From contig JALOPK010000019.1 in NCBI GenBank assembly GCA_025453925.1, positions 1 through 19,894 of the forward strand: a stretch of 19,894 bases of DNA, given 5' to 3'. This document shows positions 1 through 6,263 of the stretch, piece by piece (within the stretch, counting starts at the first letter, position 1; each line of letters opens with the position of its first letter). The notes beneath the pieces were generated by a model that saw nothing but the letters and a program-made list of their open reading frames with translations, searched no databases and was not told the origin of the DNA. The stretch is from Candidatus Eiseniibacteriota bacterium. Lineage in GTDB: Bacteria; JAFGKV01. A program made the position numbers and the translations under genes.

Positions 1-1
1 C

Positions 2-1183
2 GACGCCGGCCTCGACCTGGTGGAAGGCGCGACGATCGAACTCTGCGACGGAGAACTGGGTGGCCCCGCCATGGTACCCGTGCCGCATCCGGAGCTCCTG
101 CGGGATCTTCGGGAGGGCGCTCGGGTGCTCTTCGATGACGGGGCGTTGGAGGTGCACGTGATCCAGACGGGCGAGTGTTGTGTGAAGTGCCGGGTCGTTA
201 CCGGCGGAACACTCAGATCCCACAAGGGCATCAACGTGCCGGGCGGATCGCTCGCCATGTCCGCCATCACGCCCAAGGACCGGATGGACCTCGCGTTCGC
301 CATCGAGCAGCACGTCGATTTCGTTGCGTTGTCGTTCGTGCGCCGCCCCTCCGACATCCGCGAACTCCGACAACTCCTGGCAGACGGCAGGGCCGACATC
401 GCCGTGGTCGCCAAGATCGAGAAACCGGAGGCGCTCGACGCCTTTGATGACATCCTATCCGAAACGGATGCCGTCATGGTGGCCCGGGGAGATCTCGGCG
501 TCGAAACACCGGCCGAAGAAGTGCCCTTCCATCAGAAGCGGATCATCCGTGCATGCAACCGCGCGGGCAAGCCGGTGATCACCGCCACCCAGATGCTGCA
601 ATCCATGATCGAGAACCCCCATCCCACCAGAGCGGAAGCTTCGGATGTGGCCAACGCCATTCTGGACGGCACCGATGCGGTCATGCTCTCGGGGGAGACC
701 GCGGTGGGTCGCTATCCGGTCGAAGCGGTAGAGACCATGGCGCGGATCTGCACCAACGCGGAGTCACACGGCCTCCGGGGCGCCCCCGTCGAAGCGGCGC
801 CCGAAGGGTCGGACGCGGTCACCCGCGCCATCAGCTCAGCCGCGGTCCAGATCGCCCGCGGACTGGACGCAAGGGCCATCGTCACACCGACAATGTCCGG
901 CACGACGGCGCGGATGGTCGCTCGACACCGGCCACCCATGCCGGTTGTCGCGATGACTCCCGACGTGAGGACCCTCCGCCGCCTCGCGCTGGTCTGGGGT
1001 GTCGTACCGGTTCTGATGCCCGAACCTGCCGGCACCGATGCACTCATCACCGGCATGCTCGCCAGCGTGCGCGAGCACGGCCTGGCCGCCTGTGGCGAGC
1101 GCGTCGTGCTCACCGCCGGGATCCCCTTCGGCGGGGGCGGCCAAACCAATACGCTTCAGGTGCACACCCTCGGGACCTGCTGA
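2..1183 (+). CDS. pyk: pyruvate kinase, 5'-truncated by window edge
   Basis: Pyruvate kinase transfers phosphate from phosphoenolpyruvate to ADP in the last step of glycolysis, in the cytoplasm. The frame is open from base 2, so the gene begins outside the window. About 393 residues are present against roughly 470 in the family, so the N-terminal part of the barrel (the STIGPAS and NFSHG region) is missing. Visible family motifs are KGINVPG, LSFVRRPSDI, the active-site stretch AKIEKPEA, ARGDLGVE, and the signature TATQMLQSMIENPHPTRAE followed by DVANAILDGTDAVMLSGETA. The C-terminal domain ends in the usual G-x-TN-x-L-x-V pattern. The GTG at 20 is an internal valine codon, not a start. No operon partner follows; a weak GC hairpin (1214-1226) lies 30 nt past the stop and could end transcription. 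Identification is secure. Confidence 0.97.
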   Translation, partial: DAGLDLVEGATIELCDGELGGPAMVPVPHPELLRDLREGARVLFDDGALEVHVIQTGECCVKCRVVTGGTLRSHKGINVPGGSLAMSAITPKDRMDLAFAIEQHVDFVALSFVRRPSDIRELRQLLADGRADIAVVAKIEKPEALDAFDDILSETDAVMVARGDLGVETPAEEVPFHQKRIIRACNRAGKPVITATQMLQSMIENPHPTRAEASDVANAILDGTDAVMLSGETAVGRYPVEAVETMARICTNAESHGLRGAPVEAAPEGSDAVTRAISSAAVQIARGLDARAIVTPTMSGTTARMVARHRPPMPVVAMTPDVRTLRRLALVWGVVPVLMPEPAGTDALITGMLASVREHGLAACGERVVLTAGIPFGGGGQTNTLQVHTLGTC

Positions 1184-1580
1184 CGCGGGCAGAATCGGCC
1201 GGAGCCTGAGCTCCCGGCGAAGCCGGCGGCCGGCCTGAACGGCCATGGCGTGATCGCGGCCACTCCCGGGGTGGCAGTGAGCGGAACCGCCTGGGTCCCG
1301 GGTTGCGCGTCCTGCGCGGAACGACGGTCCAGCATTTCCCCGACGATCAAACTCCACGCTGCACGCAGTATGGCCGGAGGCCCGGCCCGGAGCTGCACTG
1401 CCCCATGAGACGTCTACGTTTCCACCCGAGAACTGAACACGGGACATACTTGGGACTCTGGGGGTGAAATGCGGTGGCAGCAGACAGGTGCGCCCTCTTC
1501 TGGAATGCGCCGTCCTTTCGCGATGGCCATGTGCGCGCAGGGCAGCACGAGTGCGAACGGAGGATTCGGCGGAGCGGATA

Positions 1581-1619
1581 CCCCTTCTCGCCGAGGGAGA
1601 AGGCGGTGTTGAGGGGGCG
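1581..1619 (-). repeat. REP-like palindromic element, copy A
   Basis: The stretch contains a perfect 7-bp stem, CCTTCTC (1583-1589) with GAGAAGG (1597-1603), around a GCCGAGG loop, followed by GTTGAGGGGGCG. Read on the minus strand it begins GCCCCCTCAAC and then has CTTCTCCCTCGGCGAG. Copy B at 1691-1729 shows the same order on the plus strand. This is the general pattern of the interspersed CCCTCTCCC-hairpin-GAGGG elements seen in many GC-rich genomes. Calling it a dispersed family is an inference from two local copies. Confidence 0.5.
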
Positions 1620-1641
1620 AGCGTGCTTCCTGGGGCCCATG

Positions 1642-1676
1642 GCTGAGAGCAGAGAGCCGATAGCCGATAGTCGACA
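1642..1676 (+). repeat. heptamer-phased imperfect tandem repeat
   Basis: Five consecutive 7-nt units begin at 1642, 1649, 1656, 1663 and 1670. All fit G-Y/C-N-G-A-N-A, and two adjacent units are identical (GCCGATA). The pattern stops at 1677. It sits between the two REP-like copies. Heptanucleotide tandem repeats (STRR) are known in cyanobacteria; whether this belongs to any such class is unknown. Confidence 0.6.
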
Positions 1677-1690
1677 GCCCCCTGCGTGGT

Positions 1691-1729
1691 GCCCCCTGAC
1701 CTTCATCCTCTCTCTTCTGGGCGAGGAGA
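1691..1729 (+). repeat. REP-like element, copy B (inverted relative to copy A)
   Basis: On the plus strand this reads GCCCCCTGACC, then CATCCTCTCTCTTCTGGGCGAGGAG. That parallels the minus-strand reading of copy A: GCCCCCT, a short spacer, a C/T-rich arm, GGCGAG, then a purine arm. The hairpin arms are less perfect than in copy A. The two copies form an inverted pair about 110 bp apart, like a small BIME. Confidence 0.4.
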
Positions 1730-1820
1730 CTCAGTGGCACAGCACGGACGCAGATACGCAGACTCCCCAGTACCACCCACCGTGGTGCGTGTGGGCAATA
1801 GCCAGCCCCCGGAACGCCGA

Positions 1821-1846
1821 CGGGGCCGTCGGTGAGGACGGCCCCG
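1821..1846 (-). terminator. hairpin downstream of thioredoxin gene
   Basis: A perfect 10-bp stem, CGGGGCCGTC (1821-1830) with GACGGCCCCG (1837-1846), has a 6-nt loop GGTGAG. It lies 24 nt beyond the minus-strand thioredoxin stop codon. There is no clear U tract on the minus strand, so it may be a transcript-end stabiliser rather than a classic intrinsic terminator. Confidence 0.55.
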
Positions 1847-1870
1847 CCAAGAGAATAGTCGAGAAACGCG

Positions 1871-2260
1871 CTATGCCGACGGCGGATGGATCACCGCGTC
1901 AAGGGCCTTGCGGAACTCCGCATCCGGTCGAACGCCCACGAACTGATTGACGACCTTGCCCCCGGAGAAGAAGGCAACCGTCGGGATGCCGCGCACGCCG
2001 AGCTTGCCGGCCCAGACCTGGTTATCATCGACATTGACCTTGGCGAAGACGGCCTTGCCGTCATACTCCTTGGCGAGCTTCTCGATGGTCGGCGCCAGCA
2101 TGTGACACGGCGTGCACCACGGCGCCCAGAAGTCAACCACCACAGGCACCGGGGTCGCCGGAATGAGCGCGTCCAGCTCCTCGTCCGACAGGTGCTTCAC
2201 CAGACTGTCTGCGGGGTGATCCTCGTCGGCGTTCTTCTTGAATCGGTCGGTGAAACCCAT
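1871..2260 (-). CDS. trxA: thioredoxin
   Basis: This is a cytoplasmic dithiol-disulfide oxidoreductase that reduces protein disulfides. The thioredoxin fold is complete at 129 residues. It has the VVDFWAPWC strand-helix with active-site C49-T-P-C52, the family's cis-proline region (GIPTV), and a GG turn near the end. The active site is WCTPC rather than the commoner WCGPC. A 25-30 residue charged N-terminal extension precedes the fold. There is no signal peptide. Two ATGs compete: at 2269 the Shine-Dalgarno GAGAGG abuts the start, while at 2260 it lies 9 nt upstream, so 2260 is preferred. The DUF362 gene upstream ends 157 nt away on the same strand, so co-transcription is possible but not shown. 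Confidence 0.92.
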   Translation of the reverse strand: MGFTDRFKKNADEDHPADSLVKHLSDEELDALIPATPVPVVVDFWAPWCTPCHMLAPTIEKLAKEYDGKAVFAKVNVDDNQVWAGKLGVRGIPTVAFFSGGKVVNQFVGVRPDAEFRKALDAVIHPPSA

Positions 2261-2280
2261 GATCGACATCCTCTCTGCTG

Positions 2281-2295
2281 CCCCCGAGCCGGGGG
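2281..2295 (-). other. short GC hairpin in trxA leader
   Basis: CCCCCG (2281-2286) pairs with CGGGGG (2290-2295) around an AGC loop. It lies just upstream of the trxA Shine-Dalgarno and 120 nt beyond the DUF362 stop. It could be a weak end for the upstream transcript or part of the trxA 5' leader. There is no U tract. Confidence 0.35.
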
Positions 2296-2417
2296 TCACG
2301 TGATTGCGTAACAATACCCGTGCCCCCGCCGCCGGGTTCCGCCACGGGCGCCGTCGCAGGAGCCCGGGGCGCGACGGCCTGCCACTCGGCTTCCGGAGGC
2401 GGTGGGTGACAGCCCCG

Positions 2418-3728
2418 CTAGTACTCGGCGGTGACGGTGTAGAAGCCTGAGGGTTCGCCCCCCACGCCGACGTGGGTGAAGCTGGTGCCGATGGTCGCTC
2501 CGACCTTGACGCCCGAACCTTGAGGGTATGCGGAACTGTGACGGTACACGTTGTAGTTCGACACTCCTGCCACCGCATTCCACGTGATCACCACATCGTT
2601 GCCCGCATTGCTCATGTGCACGTTCTGCACCTGGGCGGGCGGCACCGATGGATTCGTGATCTGAATCACCTCGATCTGGCCGGGATCGTTGGTCCCGAGA
2701 TTGTAGGGCGCACCCGCGGCCGCGGGCAAGTGCGGGGGATTCACCGGTGCTGAGCCTGCGAGCGATCGGTGGTAATTGAGCACCTGCAGCATCTCGTAGT
2801 CAACGGCCACCGGATCTGTGCCGAGGATGATGGTCTTGGGTATGCAGTCCACGGCTGCCTGCGGCCCTTGCCTGCAACAGCCGAAGATGCCGTCGATCAT
2901 GAACACCCTCTGGATATTGCTGAAGGAGTCGCGGAGATAGGCGTTCAAGCCCGGGATGCCCCTCGAGAGGCCCGTGCCGTGCATGGCGGTGCTGTACACG
3001 CCATCGAAGGACCCGTAGTGGTTCTTGAGGACACCGGTGATTGTGGCATCCGAGTGATATCCGAGAATGCCGACATTGATCATATAGTCGGTGTAGTCCG
3101 TGATGATGGTGCACGGATGGTGATTGGTGTCCGCACCCGGATGATCGATCGTGTACGTGTGGGAGAGGTCAAAACCGAGCCCGTCTCCGATCCAGCTGTT
3201 GCCGATGCCGCCGTGGCTTACGAATGTCCACCAGTCCGTGACGGCATAGTAGACCTGCACGCCGGCCCCGCCCAGATTTATCGTGTAGCCGCTGCCGACC
3301 ATGGGATCCTTGTCGGTGTCCCACACCATGATGCTCTCCAGCGGGATCTGCCCACCCGTGGTGGGCATCTGGCGGAGACCCTCGACAACGGCGCTGGTGA
3401 CCGCCGGGTGGACGGTCGCCTTGGCCGTACCGGCGACCGATCCGTTCGACAGGTTCTCCTTCAGGCTGACCTTATGCGATGATGTGATTCCCGGAAGCAG
3501 CGAGTACCACGCCTGCCCAATGGTGGGCTGGCCCGTGAGCTGCTTGATGCCGGCGTTGACCATCTGTGTCGCCACACTGGCATTGACCGTCGAGCCTGAC
3601 ACCACATTGCTGTCGGTCACGATCACCACTCTGGTGGTCCTCCCCCCCTCTGCCAGGAGTCGATAGGGGATGAGTCCGCCGACCGCGGTCGCGAGGCTGC
3701 CTGCAAGAAACCGTCTCCTGGTGATCAT
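2418..3728 (-). CDS. Tat-exported DUF362 domain protein with C-terminal fibronectin type III domain
   Basis: This is a 436-residue protein of unknown biochemical function. The N-terminus TRRRFLAGSLATAVGGLIP is a twin-arginine signal, with likely cleavage after the LLA near residues 24-26, so the folded protein should be exported by Tat. The body (about 30-355) matches the DUF362 (COG2006) pattern as I recall it, with internal features such as MVWDTDKD, the HGTGLSRGIPGLN stretch, a CC pair in GIFGCCRQGP, and TIILGTDPVAVDYEMLQ. The last 75 residues (about 362-436) look like one fibronectin type III domain (VVITWNAV, NYNVYR, FYTVTAEY). A good Shine-Dalgarno, AAGGAG, lies 11 nt before the ATG. 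A palindrome 130 nt upstream may control it. The DUF362 label is fairly sure; no activity is claimed. No ferredoxin-like cysteine clusters are present. Confidence 0.8.
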   Translation of the reverse strand: MITRRRFLAGSLATAVGGLIPYRLLAEGGRTTRVVIVTDSNVVSGSTVNASVATQMVNAGIKQLTGQPTIGQAWYSLLPGITSSHKVSLKENLSNGSVAGTAKATVHPAVTSAVVEGLRQMPTTGGQIPLESIMVWDTDKDPMVGSGYTINLGGAGVQVYYAVTDWWTFVSHGGIGNSWIGDGLGFDLSHTYTIDHPGADTNHHPCTIITDYTDYMINVGILGYHSDATITGVLKNHYGSFDGVYSTAMHGTGLSRGIPGLNAYLRDSFSNIQRVFMIDGIFGCCRQGPQAAVDCIPKTIILGTDPVAVDYEMLQVLNYHRSLAGSAPVNPPHLPAAAGAPYNLGTNDPGQIEVIQITNPSVPPAQVQNVHMSNAGNDVVITWNAVAGVSNYNVYRHSSAYPQGSGVKVGATIGTSFTHVGVGGEPSGFYTVTAEY

Positions 3729-3857
3729 CGGGATGCTCTCTCCTTGGCGGGGTGATATCGCGGCGCGAGAATCGAATCAGGCGACAGGAACGTCAGGTGA
3801 GGAAACGCGGACGAGCCCCCCGCGTCAACGGGAAAAGGCGAGATGGCCTCGGGCTTG

Positions 3858-3879
3858 ACTATTCTAATATGAGAATAGT
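3858..3879. promoter_or_regulatory. 22-bp palindrome, candidate operator upstream of DUF362 gene
   Basis: Perfect 8-bp arms, ACTATTCT (3858-3865) and AGAATAGT (3872-3879), flank a 6-bp centre AATATG. It lies 130 bp upstream of the DUF362 start. The minus strand of the left arm includes TAGAAT, a possible -10 box, but I find no good -35 at the right distance. TTGACT overlaps its left edge on the plus strand. Symmetry, size and A/T-richness suggest a dimeric regulator site. I cannot name the regulator. Confidence 0.5.
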
Positions 3880-3889
3880 GCCTAATCCT

Positions 3890-3911
3890 GGGCGACCTGA
3901 GTCGGTCGCCC
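3890..3911 (-). terminator. hairpin between lipid kinase gene and DUF362 gene
   Basis: GGGCGACC (3890-3897) pairs perfectly with GGTCGCCC (3904-3911) around a 6-nt loop, TGAGTC. It lies about 140 nt beyond the minus-strand lipid kinase stop and just upstream of the palindrome. It may separate the two transcription units. It has no U tract. Confidence 0.4.
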
Positions 3912-4003
3912 CTACGCTCCGCGATGAGTCTCCAGTCCTCAGTGGTCAGTCCAGCGCCCCATGATTCCGCCCGACCCAGCATTCCTGCCTTCGATGCCTG
4001 CCG

Positions 4004-4031
4004 TTTCGGATTTCGATATTCGTGCTTCGGA
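4004..4031. repeat. heptad-phased TTCG repeat
   Basis: Four consecutive 7-nt units start at 4004, 4011, 4018 and 4025, each of the form N-TTCG-N-N. A further out-of-phase CTTCGAT occurs at 3989. On the minus strand the unit reads NNCGAAN. From memory, similar CGAA-heptad stretches recur between genes in planctomycete-like genomes; that link is not verified here. Confidence 0.5.
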
Positions 4032-4048
4032 TTTGCCCTTCTTTGTCT

Positions 4049-4651
4049 TCACCCTAGAAGGGTCATCACGCCCCCGGCCACGAGTGGGATGCGAAGGTTG
4101 TCATCCAACGGAATGGGAAGGAACTCCACGATGGCCGCGGTGAGCGCCCCGTAGGCAGCGAGGCCCGGCTGCACAAAGGCGATGCCGATAAGCCAGGAGA
4201 CAACCACGTTCGCGATGAACCCCTCGAAGCTCTTCCCGAAAAGGCGAAAACTCCCGAAGGTCTTGCCCACAATGGCGGCAGCCGAATCGCCCAGGATCAG
4301 GAAGCTCAGGGCCGCGGCGGCCACATGCCGGTCGAAGAGGTAGTAGGTGCAGAGAGATCCGACGAGAACGAACGTTGATCCCGTGAAGCTGAACGACTCG
4401 TGCTCCCGCACCACCGAGCCGAAGAACCGGGAGAAGACGTGGGCAAATCGCTTGTTTTCCAGTCGGGCGAACTCGATGGCCAGCATCACGACGCTGAGCC
4501 CGAGCAGAATCGGCATCATCACGGAGCGTGGGAGGTAGCTGCATCCAAGAGGAATGACCATCGCCACCAGGTGCACGGACTTGCGCTCGAGTTCCCGTGA
4601 GAGCGTGCTCCTGGTAGTTGCCTCATGTGGTGTGTCGCCCGGAGAGGCCAT
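4049..4651 (-). CDS. diacylglycerol/polyprenol kinase family (DGK/SEC59-like) integral membrane protein
   Basis: This is a 200-residue multi-pass membrane protein of the family that includes dolichol kinase SEC59, phytol kinase and phosphatidate cytidylyltransferase-like proteins. Members transfer a nucleotide-derived phosphate to a membrane lipid alcohol. Family marks are RKSVHL (residues 23-28), the GDSAAAIVGKTFG loop (121-133), K-S-F-E-G (140-144) and the C-terminal E-x6-DDNLRIPL (about 176-190). About five to six hydrophobic segments are visible. The frame extends upstream to 4789, but that part lies inside tRNA-Glu and a hairpin, so the ATG at 4651 is chosen, with GAGGG 7-8 nt upstream. 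It follows the tRNA pair on the same strand, separated by a terminator-like hairpin. The substrate (undecaprenol, dolichol-like, phytol or diacylglycerol) cannot be told from sequence. Confidence 0.83.
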   Translation of the reverse strand: MASPGDTPHEATTRSTLSRELERKSVHLVAMVIPLGCSYLPRSVMMPILLGLSVVMLAIEFARLENKRFAHVFSRFFGSVVREHESFSFTGSTFVLVGSLCTYYLFDRHVAAAALSFLILGDSAAAIVGKTFGSFRLFGKSFEGFIANVVVSWLIGIAFVQPGLAAYGALTAAIVEFLPIPLDDNLRIPLVAGGVMTLLG

Positions 4652-4682
4652 CAACCACCCTCTTCGGTTTGGCGAACAGAAT

Positions 4683-4707
4683 GGGGAAGGCGAGAATCGC
4701 CTTCCCC
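4683..4707 (-). terminator. hairpin terminator after tRNA-Glu
   Basis: A perfect 11-bp stem, GGGGAAGGCGA (4683-4693) with TCGCCTTCCCC (4697-4707), has a 3-nt loop. It begins 4 nt past the CCA end of tRNA-Glu on the minus strand. The following minus-strand sequence ATTCTGTTCG is only mildly U-rich. It stands between the tRNAs and the lipid kinase start 32 nt further on, so it may stop most tRNA transcription or allow partial read-through. Confidence 0.7.
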
Positions 4708-4710
4708 TCT

Positions 4711-4785
4711 TGGTAGCGCCACGGGGAATCGAACCCCGGTTTGATGGCTGAGAACCACCCGTCCTAACCCCTAGACGATGGCGCC
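4711..4785 (-). tRNA. tRNA-Glu (anticodon CUC)
   Basis: A complete 75-nt cloverleaf with encoded CCA. The acceptor pairs GGCGCCA with TGGCGCT (G1-U72 wobble), and the discriminator base is A. The anticodon stem GGTGG/CCATC encloses the loop TTCTCAG, giving anticodon CTC. The T arm is CGGGG-TTCGATT-CCCCG. It decodes GAG. It lies 9 nt downstream of tRNA-Gln in the same transcript. Confidence 0.95.
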
Positions 4786-4794
4786 GCACGAGTC

Positions 4795-4868
4795 TGGCTG
4801 GGGAGCAGGGATTCGAACCCCAATACCATGGTCCAGAGCCATGTGTCCTGCCGTTGGACGACTCCCCA
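4795..4868 (-). tRNA. tRNA-Gln (anticodon CUG)
   Basis: A complete 74-nt cloverleaf with encoded CCA. The acceptor is TGGGGAG/CTCCCCA with discriminator G, as is typical of bacterial tRNA-Gln. The anticodon stem CATGG/CCATG encloses the loop CTCTGGA, giving anticodon CTG for CAG codons. The T loop TTCGAAT is canonical. It is the first member of the two-tRNA unit. Confidence 0.95.
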
Positions 4869-5189
4869 GGTCACGCACGAGCCGGTGCGGATGGCAAGAA
4901 ACCACGAGCGCGACCGACCACGCCGAGAAGCGTGCGAAACAATCAAACATCCAAAGTACCAAATCCGGGACAAGCGGTCAAGTACAGGGAGTTGCCTGAG
5001 CTCTCGAGAGAGGATCCGACGGCATGCGGGGAGCCGAACCCCCGCAAGAGCAAGCTCAAGACGGCCCTTCGTGCCGGGCCGCCAATCTGTCTTGCATCAT
5101 GAAACACCCGTCTCTACCTTGGCGGACATTGACAATCCTCCTCGCACTCTCCCCGCCGCCAGCGGGTTCGTCTTCACGGAGGCAGAATT
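4869..5189. other. divergent intergenic region between tRNA unit and ilvE
   Basis: No gene is supported in this 321-bp divergent spacer. It contains the probable tRNA promoter (4953-4981, minus strand). I find no convincing sigma-70 pair for ilvE: the TTGACA near 5138 has no -10 box at the right distance. The ilvE Shine-Dalgarno GGAGG is at its right end. Confidence 0.6.
4953..4981 (-). promoter_or_regulatory. probable sigma-70 promoter of tRNA-Gln/tRNA-Glu
   Basis: On the minus strand a -35 box TTGACC (4976-4981) is followed by exactly 17 nt and a -10 box TACTTT (4953-4958). Transcription would start near 4946, giving a leader of about 80 nt before tRNA-Gln. The local A/T-richness contrasts with the flanks. 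Confidence 0.55.
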
Positions 5190-6200
5190 ATGGACTGGGA
5201 CAAGCTCGGGTTCAAGGTCGTTCCGACCAAGACCATGTACGTGGCGCGAACGGATGAAAGCCTGGCGTGGCAGCCGGGCTCATGCGTCCCGTATGGGCCT
5301 ATCGAAATCCACCCCGCCTCCGGAGCCATCAACTACGGTCAGAGCGGATTCGAGGGCATGAAAGCCTTTGAGGCCATTGACCGGAAAGTGGTTCTGTTTC
5401 GCCCCCAGGACAATGCGCGGAGAATGCAGCAACTCGCCGATCGATTCGCCATGCCACCCTACCCGGTGGAGGACTTCGTCACCGCAGTCATGGAGGTGGT
5501 AAGGGAGAACCGGGAGTTCATACCCCCGGGGGAGAAGGGGAGCCTCTACATCCGCCCGGTTTTGGCGGGCTGGGGTCCGGTGCTCGGCGTCGGCCCGGCC
5601 AGTTACTACATCTTCTATATCTTCGTGTCCCCGGTAGGGCCATACTTCAAGGGTGGGGTTCGCCCCATCGACCTGCTGGTCACCGACTACCACCGTGCAG
5701 CTCCTCACGGAACGGGAAGCGTGAAGGGCGCCGGCAACTATGCCGCCAGCCTCAAGCCGCTGCAGATGGCCAAGAACGCGGGATATGACGAGGTCCTTTA
5801 CCTTGATGCGCGTGAAGACACGTTCGTTGAGGAGGTCGGCGCGGCCAACTTCTTCGCCGTACTCAAGTCGGGCGTCATCGTCACGCCCCGGCAGGGATCG
5901 ATCCTCCCGGGCATAACCAGGGACTCCGTGATGCGCCTCATCGGGGAACACTTCTCGTGGGAGCTGCAGGAGCGTGACGTCGAGATCCACGAAGTGCTGA
6001 GTCAGGCCGCCGAGTGCTTCAGCACGGGAACGGCGGCAGTCGTGACGCCGATCGGCAGCATCACGTATCGCGGCAGCCGCCACGTGCTCTCCGAGGGCAA
6101 GCCCGGTGAGAAGACCATGGCGATCCGCGACAGGCTGGTGGGGATCCAACGCAAGAAGTATCCGGATCCCCACGAGTGGGTAGTCGAGGTGCCGCTGTAA
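5190..6200 (+). CDS. ilvE: branched-chain amino acid aminotransferase
   Basis: This PLP enzyme moves the amino group between glutamate and the 2-oxo acids of leucine, isoleucine and valine, the last step of their synthesis and the first of their breakdown. The 336 residues match the fold-type IV class, closer to the eukaryote-like BCAT II form. Visible are YGQSGFEGMKAF (49-60), YIRPVLAGWGP (120-130), the catalytic lysine in GTGSVKGAGNYAAS (K179), the conserved glutamate in EEVGAANFF, and GTAAVVTPI near the C-terminus. The Shine-Dalgarno GGAGG lies 7 nt before the ATG. The HprK-like gene follows 63 nt downstream on the same strand, so the two may share a transcript. Confidence 0.96.
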   Translation: MDWDKLGFKVVPTKTMYVARTDESLAWQPGSCVPYGPIEIHPASGAINYGQSGFEGMKAFEAIDRKVVLFRPQDNARRMQQLADRFAMPPYPVEDFVTAVMEVVRENREFIPPGEKGSLYIRPVLAGWGPVLGVGPASYYIFYIFVSPVGPYFKGGVRPIDLLVTDYHRAAPHGTGSVKGAGNYAASLKPLQMAKNAGYDEVLYLDAREDTFVEEVGAANFFAVLKSGVIVTPRQGSILPGITRDSVMRLIGEHFSWELQERDVEIHEVLSQAAECFSTGTAAVVTPIGSITYRGSRHVLSEGKPGEKTMAIRDRLVGIQRKKYPDPHEWVVEVPL

Positions 6201-6263
6201 GCCGGCGGCCCCGCCCGGTAGTCTCTCCGCCACTACTACATCGTTTCAACCCGCAGGAGAGTT

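Larger units (their letters stand above)
1184..1870. other. gene-free intergenic region with patterned repeats
   Basis: I see no gene here. The reading frames that cross it are short, overlap each other on both strands and resemble no family. The region holds a short GC hairpin just after pyk (1214-1226), two REP-like elements in opposite orientation (1581-1619 and 1691-1729) with a heptamer repeat between them (1642-1676), and a strong hairpin next to the thioredoxin stop codon (1821-1846). Convergent genes flank it, so no promoter is needed inside it. Confidence 0.7.
3729..4048. other. intergenic spacer with operator-like palindrome and heptad repeat
   Basis: This 320-bp spacer lies between two minus-strand genes and has no supportable reading frame. 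It carries the leader of the DUF362 gene, a 22-bp palindrome (3858-3879), an 8-bp-stem hairpin (3890-3911) and a heptad-phased repeat (4004-4031). The A/T-rich palindrome stands out from its GC-rich surroundings. Confidence 0.65.

Noticed and set aside
1347-1950. Overlapping reading frames of 60-158 codons on both strands downstream of pyk
   Set aside because: They overlap each other, carry no recognisable domain and cross the REP-like repeats; they are chance open frames in GC-rich DNA.
3642-3648. Seven-base homopolymer in the DUF362 gene as a phase-variation switch
   Set aside because: The frame is intact, the run is short, and GG-type codons make it common in this composition.
4711-4785. 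G1-U72 wobble in tRNA-Glu as an anomaly
   Set aside because: Many bacterial tRNA-Glu genes end in GCUA-CCA with a 1-72 wobble, as far as I recall, so it is not unusual.
4652-4789. N-terminal extension of the lipid kinase
   Set aside because: It lies inside tRNA-Glu and its hairpin; the ATG at 4651 has its own ribosome site.
4943-4970. Third heptad-phased repeat (TCAAACA-like units)
   Set aside because: The units agree poorly, and the stretch is better explained by the tRNA promoter it overlaps.
5136-5160. TTGACA upstream of ilvE as a -35 box
   Set aside because: The sequence 16-18 nt further on is C-rich, with no -10-like hexamer.
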